Below are positions 17,153-26,055 of a stretch of 62,003 nt of DNA, one piece after another; within the stretch, counting starts at the first letter, position 1, and each line of letters begins with the position of its first letter. A program made the translations under genes and the position numbers. The notes under the pieces are model-generated. The model did no database searches. It saw only the letters and a list, made by a program, of their open reading frames with translations, and had not been told where the DNA came from. The stretch is taken from contig JABDCJ010000001.1 of assembly GCA_013288145.1 (NCBI GenBank), positions 1 through 62,003 of the forward strand, given 5' to 3'. The DNA comes from Nitrososphaerota archaeon (GTDB lineage: Archaea; Thermoproteota; Nitrososphaeria; Nitrososphaerales; CADDZS01).

Positions 17153-18046
17153 TTGACCTATTCTATTGTCGCAAGAGATCCTTTGACCGGCGAGCTTGGT
17201 GTTGCCGTACAGTCGCACTACTTCTCCGTCGGCGCTGTTGTGACTTGGGCGAGATCGGGGGTCGGGGCAGTTGCTACTCAATCGATGGCCGAACCAAGCT
17301 ACGGCCCGCTGGGTTTGGATCTGATGGCTTCGGGCAAGGCATCGAGTGAGGCCTTGGAATCGCTATTGAAAACCGATCTGAGAGCAGATACGCGTCAGGT
17401 CGGGATGGTTGACTCTCAAGGAAATATTGGAGTTCACACCGGCTCTAGATGCATTGATTTCGCCGGCCATGTAAAGGGAGATCAATTTAGCTGCCAGGCT
17501 AATTTGATGAGCAACAACACGATCTGGGGAGCTATGGACAATGAATACAGAAATCGGAAAGATCTAGAGCTTCCCGAAAGACTCGTTGCAACCCTTGAAG
17601 CTGCTGAAGCTGCGGGAGGCGACGCGAGGGGAAAACAGTCCGCAGCACTGCTCGTGGTATCATCCAAACTTTACGCTAATCCATGGATGGGCAAGGTTAT
17701 GGAATTGCGGGTCGAGGATTCAATGGAGCCCCTTCCAGAATTGAAAAGGCTCGTCAAGATTAGGCGTGCATACGATTGGGTGGACAAGGGGGACGATTTG
17801 TTTGGACAGGGTAAGATCGAGGACGCTATGCGCGCTTATCGGAGGGGACAGGAACTGGCACCGGACAACGAAGAGATCAGCTTTTGGGTCGGAACAACCC
17901 TGATGGGTTCGCAGCCGACACTGTCCGAAGGGATTAACATCATCCGCGACATCTTCGCGAAAAACAGAAACTGGAAAAACGTGGCGAAAAGTCTCTTGGA
18001 GAAGGGTTACCTTCCCAAAGATAATCCCATCAGAGAATTGCTCTAA
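17153..18046 (+). CDS. DUF1028 (Ntn-hydrolase-like) protein
   Basis: 297 residues. The start TTG at 17153 gives TYSIVARDPLTGELGVAVQS, the family's signature N-terminus. This family has an N-terminal nucleophile hydrolase fold of unknown substrate; Thr/Ser processing cannot be judged. Other blocks include GVGAVATQSMAEPSYGPLG and GDARGKQSAALLVVS. A C-terminal stretch (about 205-297) looks like helical TPR-type repeats (AMRAYRRGQELAPDNEEIS), the usual add-on. It ends overlapping a convergent RidA gene by 4 bases, which may reflect a shared role. Confidence 0.85.
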   Translation: MTYSIVARDPLTGELGVAVQSHYFSVGAVVTWARSGVGAVATQSMAEPSYGPLGLDLMASGKASSEALESLLKTDLRADTRQVGMVDSQGNIGVHTGSRCIDFAGHVKGDQFSCQANLMSNNTIWGAMDNEYRNRKDLELPERLVATLEAAEAAGGDARGKQSAALLVVSSKLYANPWMGKVMELRVEDSMEPLPELKRLVKIRRAYDWVDKGDDLFGQGKIEDAMRAYRRGQELAPDNEEISFWVGTTLMGSQPTLSEGINIIRDIFAKNRNWKNVAKSLLEKGYLPKDNPIRELL

Positions 18047-18444
18047 GTATTACCAGTGTCCGGGATTATCGCGTCTACCTCGACTTCGATTAACATTTCT
18101 TTCGACACGAGTGCATTCACCTGAACCATCGTAGCGGCCGGCCTAATGTCGTGGAAGAATTCGTTGTGGGCTTTCGATACTTCCATGGATTGAGAGATAT
18201 CAGTAACAAACATTCTCGTTCGCACCACATCATTCATGCTTGAACCCGCCTGCTTCAGCGCGACCTCTATTTTCTCCAAGATGTACTTCGTCTGGAGATA
18301 AGCGTCGCCGACACCATGAACCTTTCCTTCGGTGTCTGAGGCTGTTGTCCCTGCAACGAAAACGTTTTGACCCACGCGGACTGCTCGCGAATAACCGGCT
18401 AATGCTTCGTAAGGTGACCCGCTTGAAATGTTGCGCCTTGGCAT
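18043..18444 (-). CDS. RidA/YjgF-family enamine/imine deaminase
   Basis: 133 residues, family length about 130. RidA proteins hydrolyse reactive enamine/imine intermediates made by PLP enzymes. Visible markers: SRAVRVGQNVFVAGTTA, VVRTRMFVTDI, and the RPAATMVQVNAL...IEVEVDAI end, with the conserved arginine and glutamate. It forms trimers in the family. Convergent with and slightly overlapping the DUF1028 gene. A branched-chain aminotransferase occurs farther along in the window. Confidence 0.9.
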   Translation of the reverse strand: MPRRNISSGSPYEALAGYSRAVRVGQNVFVAGTTASDTEGKVHGVGDAYLQTKYILEKIEVALKQAGSSMNDVVRTRMFVTDISQSMEVSKAHNEFFHDIRPAATMVQVNALVSKEMLIEVEVDAIIPDTGNT

Positions 18445-18567
18445 GAACGTAATCGCTCCTTGTTAACGCTCTTTTGTTTTACTCTAGGAGCGAGTTTTTT
18501 GCAGTGCATTACTTTCACGCTCAAAGTTTTAATTTGGCAAAAATAGTGAGCTTTCCTGATTACACCT

Positions 18568-19521
18568 GTGGCCAAAACCACAATCTATTTTGTCACAGAC
18601 GTTCACGGCTCGGACAGATGTTTTCGAAAGTTTCTGAATGCGGGCAAGTTTTACCAAGCCCAAGTCCTAATCCTGGGCGGGGACATTACCGGGAAGATGA
18701 TCATTCCAATCGTGAAGCAGACGGATGGTACCTGGACTTCGCCCGGATTCGGTCAGGAAATGAAATTAAAGTCACAGAAAGATGTTGATGACGCTGTAAA
18801 ATCCTTCCGGGATTCTGGCACGTATCCGTTCATGACCGAGAGGAAGGAGTACGAGGAGCTCCAGGCAAATCCAGAAGCGGTAAAGAAGCTTTTTACAAAG
18901 ACTATGGTCGACAACGTAGCCCGTTGGATGGATCTTGCCGAGGAAAGGCTGAAGGGAACGGGAATCAGATGCTACGTCTCTCCCGGCAATGATGACGAGT
19001 TTGAAATCGATACCGCCCTAAACTCGGCGAAATACGTCATCAATCCTGAAGAAAAAGTTGTAATGGTAGACGATGAGCACGAAATGATAACACTTGGCTA
19101 TGCAAACCACACGCCGTGGAACAGCCCGAGAGAAGCCGACGAGGATGTTCTTGAAAAGAAAATTGAGGCAATGGCGTCAAAGGTTAGCGACATGAAGAAG
19201 ACCATATTCAATTTGCACGTTCCGCCAATCAATACCATTCTCGATCAGGCTCCGAAGCTTGATGCGACCCTTAAACCCGTAACCTCGGGCGGTCAGCTCC
19301 AGATGACCTCGGCGGGAAGTACCGCGACGAGGAAAATGCTGGAAAAATACCAGCCGCTAGTCGGGATGCACGGTCATATCCATGAATCCAAGGGTGCTGT
19401 CAAGATCGGCAAGACGATGTGCTTCAATCCAGGCAGCGAGTATGGCTCGGGAATTCTGAAGGGTCTGCTCTGTCAACTGGACGGCGAAAAAATAAAGTCC
19501 CACCTTCTGGTGTCAGGTTAG
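18568..19521 (+). CDS. Metallophosphoesterase (calcineurin-like)
   Basis: 317 residues from GTG. The metal-binding motifs are in order: DVHGS (residues 11-15), GGDITG (about 38-43), GNDDE (about 139), HVPP (about 217) and GHIHES (about 273). This is the calcineurin-like phosphoesterase fold, which acts on phosphodiesters or nucleotides with two metal ions. The substrate is undetermined. The following D-hydroxyacid dehydrogenase is on the same strand about 60 bases away. Confidence 0.88.
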   Translation: MAKTTIYFVTDVHGSDRCFRKFLNAGKFYQAQVLILGGDITGKMIIPIVKQTDGTWTSPGFGQEMKLKSQKDVDDAVKSFRDSGTYPFMTERKEYEELQANPEAVKKLFTKTMVDNVARWMDLAEERLKGTGIRCYVSPGNDDEFEIDTALNSAKYVINPEEKVVMVDDEHEMITLGYANHTPWNSPREADEDVLEKKIEAMASKVSDMKKTIFNLHVPPINTILDQAPKLDATLKPVTSGGQLQMTSAGSTATRKMLEKYQPLVGMHGHIHESKGAVKIGKTMCFNPGSEYGSGILKGLLCQLDGEKIKSHLLVSG

Positions 19522-19584
19522 TTTTACTCGTTTCTTTCTTCAACAAACCCGACTACTGTGAATTGATTATCGGGCGATCCAGAA

Positions 19585-20616
19585 ATGGCTGAAAACGTTT
19601 CAGAGTCTAACAAAATAATCCTAAGTACCCGCGCATTATCAGCTAAAGCAGAGACACTTCTAACTCAGGTGACTCAAGGAAAATACCGAACGAAACTATC
19701 TTCGGAATCCATCGCAGACGGAGATCGTGAACGGGTCGAGGTAATTTTGCTCGACACGGCAAGAAGCGAAGAGCTGTCTGTACTTCTCCCGGAGAATCTT
19801 TCTAGGTTTCCGAACCTCAAACTGATTCAATCAACCCGGGCTGGAGTCGATGTTTTGAGATTTGAAGACATTCCTGAACGGGTAATAATCTGCGGAAACA
19901 TCGGTGCGTACGGAGACCAGATAGCCGAACACGTTTTCGGAATGGTTCTCTACTTTGCAAGAAACATTGGAGTGTCAAATGCAGCTCTATCGAAAGGCGA
20001 GTGGCAGGTTCCGGATTCAATGTTTCTCAGAGGAAAGAATATTTTGGTCGTAGGCGCCGGAGGCATCGGAGAACCAGTTGGACGACTTGCGAACTCTTTT
20101 GGCATGCAAACGGTAGGTGTCAACAGTACAGGCAGGTCTGTGCCGGGCTTTGAGACAGTCGTGGGTCAGGACAAGATTGATGATTCCCTTATGAATGCAG
20201 ACGTTGTCGTGATTGCGCTTCCGCTCACTGTCAAGACTTTCCATCTGTTTGACAAGGCAAGGCTGAACAAGATGAAGAGGACTGCCATACTTGTGAATGT
20301 GGCACGGGGCTACATCATAGATGAGCGGGCGCTCTATCAGCATTTGAAAAATAATCCCAATTTCAAATCCGGCCTGGACGTCTGGTGGCACTATCCTAAA
20401 AAGGGTGAAAAATTTGCCCAGAAATACCCGTTTCTGGAGCTACCCAATTTCGTGGGTACTCCGCACGATTCCGGCATTGTTCCGGAAACAGAGGAGATTG
20501 CCTTGCTCAGCGCAATCGAGAACATAGGACGATTTGAGAGAGGAGAGAAGCTGAAAGGTGTAATGAACCGAAATGACTATCTGGGGCTGAAGGAGCTCAT
20601 CTCGCGCGCAGGCTAG
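19585..20616 (+). CDS. D-isomer-specific 2-hydroxyacid dehydrogenase family protein
   Basis: 343 residues. The NAD-binding Rossmann loop is VVGAGGIGEPVG (about 153). Further markers: IALPLTVKTFHLFD, NVARGYIIDERAL and the C-terminal GTPHDSG with the catalytic histidine. These enzymes reduce 2-keto acids to D-hydroxyacids or act on phosphoglycerate or formate. The substrate is not evident. It is the middle of a three-gene plus-strand run (phosphoesterase, this, membrane protein). Confidence 0.88.
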   Translation: MAENVSESNKIILSTRALSAKAETLLTQVTQGKYRTKLSSESIADGDRERVEVILLDTARSEELSVLLPENLSRFPNLKLIQSTRAGVDVLRFEDIPERVIICGNIGAYGDQIAEHVFGMVLYFARNIGVSNAALSKGEWQVPDSMFLRGKNILVVGAGGIGEPVGRLANSFGMQTVGVNSTGRSVPGFETVVGQDKIDDSLMNADVVVIALPLTVKTFHLFDKARLNKMKRTAILVNVARGYIIDERALYQHLKNNPNFKSGLDVWWHYPKKGEKFAQKYPFLELPNFVGTPHDSGIVPETEEIALLSAIENIGRFERGEKLKGVMNRNDYLGLKELISRAG

Positions 20617-20635
20617 TCAAAGTAGGAGAAATAGG

Positions 20636-21307
20636 TTGGCCGACAAAAAGACAGATCCAAAGCAACTTGCAACGCTTGTTAGTCTGCTGGATGGATACGC
20701 AGCACTTTCGGTTTCGGATCCGGCGAGGATCAAGAAGATCGCGAAAAGCTACTCTGAAGACGATCCTGAGATAAAGGGAGCTTGGAGAGATATTTCAAAA
20801 GACGTGGATGAAATCTCCACGCTGCCATCTGAATCGGCAGCGATAGTGAAACAATCCAAAAGGCTTGCAATTCTAAGGCCGCTCATGATGTTCCTGCCGC
20901 TGATTGTTCTGACATTTTACTATGTTCTTTTAGGCGCGCGAATACTCAGCCGGCTTGGCTCGTATGGAGCTTATGCTTTTCTAGGCATTTTCGTCGCGGC
21001 GTACCTGTTGAGTTTCCTAGTTTACTTTTCTTTGAACAAGAAACTATCGAGAACTGTCAACGACTATTATGATAAACACATGGGTGAGATTGCAAGGCAG
21101 AGGAGACATATCAAGACTGTGAATCAGAGACTTATTGACAGGCTTGCTCAGATCGTTAGATCAGATGACAGGGATCCGATCAAGTACAAGTTTTCCCTTT
21201 TCCACAACGACTATGCCAACATCAACGTGATTTCTGAGGATAAAAATTCAGTATATACAGTTACGGTCAAGGGAAAGTCACTGCGAAAAGAACAACAAAC
21301 ACAATAG
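20636..21307 (+). CDS. Membrane protein of unknown function
   Basis: 223 residues from TTG, 19 bases after the dehydrogenase stop. Residues 1-75 are soluble and helical. Two membrane helices follow (LMMFLPLIVLTFYYVLLG, then AYAFLGIFVAAYLLSFLVYF). The rest is a charged helical segment (KKLSRTVNDYYDKHMGEIAR) and a beta-rich end (KNSVYTVTVKGKS). The cytoplasmic position of the ends cannot be judged. Role unknown; co-operon with the dehydrogenase is likely. Confidence 0.6.
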   Translation: MADKKTDPKQLATLVSLLDGYAALSVSDPARIKKIAKSYSEDDPEIKGAWRDISKDVDEISTLPSESAAIVKQSKRLAILRPLMMFLPLIVLTFYYVLLGARILSRLGSYGAYAFLGIFVAAYLLSFLVYFSLNKKLSRTVNDYYDKHMGEIARQRRHIKTVNQRLIDRLAQIVRSDDRDPIKYKFSLFHNDYANINVISEDKNSVYTVTVKGKSLRKEQQTQ

Positions 21308-21359
21308 TTTCTGTAGCTATACTCGACGCCGGGCCGTTGCCCTAACTCTGAACCTTTGA

Positions 21360-21740
21360 TCAGTAGACCGCATCAGACTTGGTGTCTTGTTTCTTTCGTT
21401 CGATCTTCAGCTCTTGCTCCTCGGCAAAATGAACTCCTTTGTGGAACGCGTATCCAAGAAAAGGTCCGAAAAGAATACCAGCGGCGGTTATTAGAGTCCC
21501 AATTGAGACGAATGCCATGATTGCGATGAAAATCTTCGACCAGAAATTCGGGGGAGAATTAGGCGGACCTTGAGCTGTGGCCACCATTGACATAAAGTAA
21601 AACGAGTCAATCCAGCTCCAACCTGTAAGGTACTCTGTACCCACCGTTCCGACGATCATTACTACCAATATAGCTGTAAGAGCATACAGGCCTCTCCTGC
21701 CTATCGGCGATAAAGGATGGTTTAGAATTCTCGATTTCAA
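21360..21740 (-). CDS. Two-helix pore-like membrane protein (potassium-channel-like)
   Basis: 126 residues from TTG 21740. Helix 1 (LYALTAILVVMIVGTVGTEYL) leads into a re-entrant pore-type segment WSWIDSFYFMSMVATAQGPP, and then helix 2 (IAIMAFVSIGTLITAAGILFG). This matches the pore module of potassium channels (W-x-x-x-D-S/A-F/Y-Y-F). The filter T-V-G-Y-G, however, is A-T-A-Q-G-P, so selectivity should differ. The end is charged and cytoplasmic. A TATA-like element lies about 50 bases upstream. A separate cyclic-nucleotide-binding protein lies 130 bases upstream on the same strand. Confidence 0.65.
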   Translation of the reverse strand: MKSRILNHPLSPIGRRGLYALTAILVVMIVGTVGTEYLTGWSWIDSFYFMSMVATAQGPPNSPPNFWSKIFIAIMAFVSIGTLITAAGILFGPFLGYAFHKGVHFAEEQELKIERKKQDTKSDAVY

Positions 21741-21870
21741 TGTGGATAACCCACGTTATTCTTCAGATACAGAGCTTCAGGTCAAAATATAAGCCGTACA
21801 TCAGCTTGCTCAAGACTTTAGGGATAAGAGCGAGCGATATTTGATAGTTCTCTAAGTATTATAAAAAAGA

Positions 21871-22320
21871 CTAGTTCAGTGCGCTGAGCTTCTGGTCGGC
21901 TTCTCGCAACCGCCTCGCAAGCTCCCTCATGACTGGAACCGCGAGTTTGGGCTGCGTTTCTAAGAAGCCACTCCAGACCCAAGCGGTCATGATCAAACAT
22001 CTTGTGGGTTCAAGAGCTTCAATAGTGGCAGATCTGGGCTGTTTATCCAGGATTGAGAGTTCTCCGAAGAATTGACCCTTCCCAAGTTTTGCTATGGACT
22101 TTCCAGCCTTTTTCACATCCACGTTACCATCGACGATCAGATAAAATGACACTCCTTTACTTCCTTCCTCTTCAATCACCTTGCCGGTCTCAAATGTCCT
22201 CTGAACGAACGAATGCGACATTGTCTTGAGCTCTTTCTTCGACATCCCCGAGAAAATCGGAACGTTTTGCAACATGTTAACGACTTCATTTTCCTCTTTT
22301 CGATCGAGTGACAGTTTCAT
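21871..22320 (-). CDS. Cyclic-nucleotide-binding domain protein
   Basis: 149 residues. One CNBD/CRP-type beta-barrel with the phosphate-binding cassette FGELSILDKQPRSATIEA, including its Glu and Arg, plus flanking helices. There is no DNA-binding helix-turn-helix, so it is not a CRP-type regulator. It may bind cAMP or cGMP and signal by protein contact. A TATA-like cttaaatag (about 22350-22357) some 30 bases before the ATG suggests a leaderless mRNA. The pore-like gene at 21360 follows on the same strand, which makes a split cyclic-nucleotide-gated channel a working idea. Confidence 0.85.
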   Translation of the reverse strand: MKLSLDRKEENEVVNMLQNVPIFSGMSKKELKTMSHSFVQRTFETGKVIEEEGSKGVSFYLIVDGNVDVKKAGKSIAKLGKGQFFGELSILDKQPRSATIEALEPTRCLIMTAWVWSGFLETQPKLAVPVMRELARRLREADQKLSALN

Positions 22321-22508
22321 TGGTATTGGGCAGATGAAGCATTTTGCGAACTATTTAAGCAGTAAGAGACCACTCCGAGAATTTTTCAAAACATTTGCGT
22401 TGAATTAAGCTACGTGTGCCGAAATGATATACATCGAGCGGTTAGAATTGTTGCAACATTAAAGAATCAGCTCAAATCTGTATATCACCTGCAGGGGGCT
22501 TTTGACAG

Positions 22509-23363
22509 TTGCAAGCGGGCTTACTATCCGGAAAAACAAGCATGGTGACCGGGGCAAACTCTGGAATCGGGTTTATGATTTCAAGAGACCTGGCCGAAAT
22601 AGGATCAAACGTCATAATGGTTTGTAGAGATTCTTCAAAGGGCGAAGTGGCTAGGAGAGAGATTGTGGAACGAACAGGGAATAAGTCCGTTGAATTGATG
22701 ATTTGCGATCTTTCATCGTTGGCCTCGGTAAGAGATTTGGCTCAAAGATTCAAGGAGACCCACAATCGGCTCCACGAACTAGTGAACAATGCTGGCGTGA
22801 TAATGGGAAAGAGGGTTGTTACTGCCGACGATATGGAGACGACATTTGAGGTAAACTATCTGTCGCATTTTCTGCTTACGTTGTTATTACTTGATACGCT
22901 AAAAGCGTCCGCTCCCTCTAGGATCGTGAACGTGAGCTCAAGCGCGCACTACAGTGGCAGGATGGTCTTTGACGACTTGCAAGAGGAGAAGAACTACAGT
23001 GCTATGCGCTCCTACTGCCAATCCAAACTCGCTCAAGTCCTATTCACCCACGAACTGGCGAGAAAACTCGAAGGAACGAGAGTAACCGTGAACGCTGTCC
23101 ATCCTGGAGTTGTGCGAACAAGATGGGGTGACGAGGGGGGTGCTGTCGGAATCGGGATAAGGATCGCCAGACCCTTCATGCTCAGTCCAGAAAAAGGAGC
23201 AGAGACTCCTTTCTACGTCGCCGCCTCACCTGACGTCGAGGGAAAAACTGGGAAATACTGGGAGAAAAAGAAAGAAAAGAATTCTTCAGAAGAATCCTAC
23301 AACGACAACGAATCTCGACTGCTCTGGGTAGTTAGCACTAAACTTGCAGGAATAGATGCCTAA
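22509..23363 (+). CDS. Short-chain dehydrogenase/reductase (retinol-dehydrogenase-like)
   Basis: 284 residues from TTG. Nucleotide-binding TGANSGIG (about 14-21), NNAGVIMG (about 92), the serine in NVSSSAH and the catalytic YCQSK, with the NAVHPGVVRT block after it. The ending fits the WW-oxidoreductase/retinol-dehydrogenase-like SDRs. It reduces a carbonyl with NADPH or NADH; substrate unknown. Next to a CruF-like carotenoid gene on the opposite strand, a link to carotenoid or lipid modification is possible but not shown. Confidence 0.88.
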   Translation: MQAGLLSGKTSMVTGANSGIGFMISRDLAEIGSNVIMVCRDSSKGEVARREIVERTGNKSVELMICDLSSLASVRDLAQRFKETHNRLHELVNNAGVIMGKRVVTADDMETTFEVNYLSHFLLTLLLLDTLKASAPSRIVNVSSSAHYSGRMVFDDLQEEKNYSAMRSYCQSKLAQVLFTHELARKLEGTRVTVNAVHPGVVRTRWGDEGGAVGIGIRIARPFMLSPEKGAETPFYVAASPDVEGKTGKYWEKKKEKNSSEESYNDNESRLLWVVSTKLAGIDA

Positions 23364-23374
23364 TACGAGAGGGT

Positions 23375-23620
23375 CTATCTCTTTTTTTCACGAAGCCTTA
23401 TCGTCGCAAGTATCGATATGCATATCACCGGAAAAGTTATTCCCAGCGCATAGCCGACGCTTGCAGAGTCGGTAGTAAACGGCCTAATCGGATCTCCGTT
23501 AGCGAGAACGATAAGCCATAGGACAATGGAAGCTAAAGCTCCAAGGATGACTATGATCGAGCCGGCAATCTTCTCACTTCTTGCCCTAACTTCTTGTTCG
23601 GTCTCTCTCGGAAGCGTCAT
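23375..23620 (-). CDS. Small two-helix membrane protein
   Basis: 81 residues with two membrane helices (IAGSIIVILGALASIVLWLIV, then YALGITFPVICISILATI) and a basic end (RLREKKR). It lies five bases downstream of the CruF-like gene on the same strand, so the two are probably cotranscribed. Role unknown. Confidence 0.6.
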   Translation of the reverse strand: MTLPRETEQEVRARSEKIAGSIIVILGALASIVLWLIVLANGDPIRPFTTDSASVGYALGITFPVICISILATIRLREKKR

Positions 23621-23625
23621 TTTTC

Positions 23626-24315
23626 TTATAGCACCATCGAAGCTGCTTTGATGAGAAAAATCGCAAAGATCTCAAAAACAAGCATTCTGAACAAGAAACC
23701 GGTCGCCCGCTTGCCCATACTTACAGAGGTAACATTTTCCCTGATCGAAAAGAGTTTCGATTCTACGGCACTCAAAACCCGGATCTTTCTAAAATAGATG
23801 ACGGTATTCCAGATTATGATATCGTATAGGAAGATCATCAGAAACCAGCCAACGTAGTTGTAAAGTGGAATTCCCATGATGCTTAGCGATGGACCGATCC
23901 AAACCCAGAGCTTGTTGGAGGAAGCAATAGGATCAATCATGAGATCGAGGTCAACTGCAAAAAATCCTGCTAGCACAGCCCCCGCAACCGTCTTCGATCT
24001 AGGGAGAAGCACATCATGAAACACTATGAACGACGAAGCCGAAACAATGAACCATCCCATTTCAATCCAAAGCGGTACAATTCCTATCCAAACAAAGTAA
24101 CCTTGATACCCTGGGAAAAGCGAGCCGGCGAAGGAAGAGTAAGAATATGAACCGGTGGATATTCCGAGCGTCTCAAGAGGAGTAGTCCACACGATTGAAC
24201 CGAGCAAAAAGAACGAAGCCACGGTCCACCCGTACCTTTTCTTCAAGCCGAAGAAAACGAGTCCAGCGATTAGAAAGGCTCCTAATTCGGCGATTACCGC
24301 AGCGACTATTATCAA
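23626..24315 (-). CDS. Carotenoid biosynthesis protein, CruF/DUF422-like
   Basis: 229 residues with about seven membrane helices. The motif set VDLDLMIDPIASSNKLWVW, GIPLYNYVGWFLM and LYDIIIWN fits the DUF422 (CruF, bisanhydrobacterioruberin hydratase) family, which adds water to C50 or other carotenoids. Assignment to hydratase activity is by family only. Its neighbour, a small membrane protein, follows directly. The divergent SDR nearby could also act on isoprenoids. Confidence 0.72.
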   Translation of the reverse strand: MIIVAAVIAELGAFLIAGLVFFGLKKRYGWTVASFFLLGSIVWTTPLETLGISTGSYSYSSFAGSLFPGYQGYFVWIGIVPLWIEMGWFIVSASSFIVFHDVLLPRSKTVAGAVLAGFFAVDLDLMIDPIASSNKLWVWIGPSLSIMGIPLYNYVGWFLMIFLYDIIIWNTVIYFRKIRVLSAVESKLFSIRENVTSVSMGKRATGFLFRMLVFEIFAIFLIKAASMVL

Positions 24316-24506
24316 TATTTTTCTCGCTTTTCTTGTCCGGAAAGCCGCGGATATTCTGTTCGTATCTAATCGCTTATCTCGATTGATTCGACACAGATTG
24401 CGGGCTGGATCCAGAATACGATTTGCAGAGATTTTCTATAAATTAAAAATGTAGCCCCGGTCTGGAGCAGGGTTCATGGTGACTTCTTTAGAAGTCGAAA
24501 CGTAGT

Positions 24507-25025
24507 TTACTTTGTGAAATAGAGCGCCATAAAATAAAATGCGTAGGCCCCGATAAAACTGCCACCCATTTGAGCTGATGAGCCACCGGCGGTAAAACCC
24601 GAGGCCACAAAGCTTAGACCGCCAATTGCTGCTGAGATAATCATGATGGAGCCAAGTATAGTCATTAACCGCACACTAGTTTTTTTGGACCAGGCAAATG
24701 CCAGCGCAATCGTGATCAACGAGAGAATCAATAGCAAGAAACCTTCCGCAGCGTGCCAGATCAATATTGGCCCGTAGCTGAGGATTCTGGGAATTAGCGC
24801 GCTGAGAGAGAAGGGAATAGTGGAGGCAGAACTAGTCGTAACAAACAGGTTTGTGGTATCGCCAAACCAGCCCTGAACAGTGAGAATTACGAGTACCACT
24901 ACCATCAGAATCCTCAATCTGTGAACCGACTGGATCGTCTGTTTTTGAACTAGAGGATCAGTAATCGACTTATCAGATTCTGAATCAGTTCTCAATCTCC
25001 ATGCCAACTCTTCCAAATTGCACAC
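24507..25025 (-). CDS. Four-helix membrane protein
   Basis: 172 residues from GTG. Helices: LRILMVVVLVILTVQGWFGD, then ILIWHAAEGFLLLILSLITI, then VRLMTILGSIMIISAAIGGL, then FIGAYAFYFMALYFTK. One histidine lies in the second helix (IWHAAEG). It resembles small thaumarchaeal membrane proteins of unknown function. It is divergent from the Lrp-like regulator 22 bases away, so the regulator may control it. Confidence 0.55.
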   Translation of the reverse strand: MCNLEELAWRLRTDSESDKSITDPLVQKQTIQSVHRLRILMVVVLVILTVQGWFGDTTNLFVTTSSASTIPFSLSALIPRILSYGPILIWHAAEGFLLLILSLITIALAFAWSKKTSVRLMTILGSIMIISAAIGGLSFVASGFTAGGSSAQMGGSFIGAYAFYFMALYFTK

Positions 25026-25047
25026 ACCAATTTTTTTCTTCGGCGAT

Positions 25048-26055
25048 ATTATGATAATGCCTAAGAGCTCTAGGAATCAAGACATAATGACTCGGGTATT
25101 GTCTACTTTCCCAAATCCAAAGTTGAAGCAACGGACCCCTGGACTTACCGTTCGTATTCTAAAGGAACTAACGAGTCCGTCTTCCTTTCAGTGGAATTTC
25201 AGAGAGTCGTATGCGAGTCTAGCAAAAAGAGTCGGGGCAGACGAGGAAACAGTCCGTCTCACTCTGAAGAGAGCGGTGGAAGAAGGTGCTGTGAAAGGAT
25301 GGCGTATTGTTGTAAATCCGCATCTTTTCGGACAACAACTTAGGGGACTCCAACTGGACGTTGACAATGAGGAGAGAAAAACCGAGGCCATTTCCCAGCT
25401 CAAGCTGGTTGAGGGAGTTTTGTTGATATTGGATTTTCATGGCAAAGGGATGCGCATAGCCTTCTACTATTCGAACGACAATGCATTGGATCGAAAAGTA
25501 AAACTGATCAAATCCCTATGCCGGTTTAACGGAGATGTTCCACACTGGTACACAGATCTTCCGGTACCTGAAATGCGTCTCCGACCGATTGACTGGAGTA
25601 TCCTTCAGATTTTGTTGAAGGATCCGAGGATGGAGATTCTGCCTATTGCACAAAAACTGGGAGTATCGACCAGAACAGTTAGCAGGCGATTAAGATTGAT
25701 GACGGAGAGCCACGTTGCATATCTTATCCCAGTTCGTGATGTCCGAAAATCTCGTGGAGTTCTAGTCTGCTATCTGGTAACCTGTTCAACAGAGGGGCAG
25801 AGATTAGTTGAATCAGAGATTGCTGCAAGAGGACATCAAGTCGACTTTGTATATTCGTCTCTAAGAAACCACTTCTTGATAACGATTCTAGCAGACAATC
25901 TTGCATATGCCGAGGATCTCCTATCTCTCGTTAGAAGCATCAAAGGAGTCTCGAAGACAAGGATGGACATCATGAAAGAATTCATTTTTGTCGACGATTG
26001 GCTTGATGAGACGGTTCAGAGCATTATTTCAAACTCGGGATACTCGCCGGCTTGA
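25048..26055 (+). CDS. Two-headed Lrp/AsnC-like regulator
   Basis: About 335 residues from ATG 25048 (the frame stays open to a TTG at 25018). Two helix-turn-helix units are seen: about residues 45-85 (SYASLAKRVGADEETVRLTL) and about 185-225 (LPIAQKLGVSTRTVSRRL). Each is followed by a strand/helix segment like a small ligand-binding domain. Paired HTH proteins of this kind are typical of thaumarchaea. It diverges from a four-helix membrane protein and overlaps a convergent PPK2 gene by 32 bases. Confidence 0.75.
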   Translation: MMIMPKSSRNQDIMTRVLSTFPNPKLKQRTPGLTVRILKELTSPSSFQWNFRESYASLAKRVGADEETVRLTLKRAVEEGAVKGWRIVVNPHLFGQQLRGLQLDVDNEERKTEAISQLKLVEGVLLILDFHGKGMRIAFYYSNDNALDRKVKLIKSLCRFNGDVPHWYTDLPVPEMRLRPIDWSILQILLKDPRMEILPIAQKLGVSTRTVSRRLRLMTESHVAYLIPVRDVRKSRGVLVCYLVTCSTEGQRLVESEIAARGHQVDFVYSSLRNHFLITILADNLAYAEDLLSLVRSIKGVSKTRMDIMKEFIFVDDWLDETVQSIISNSGYSPA

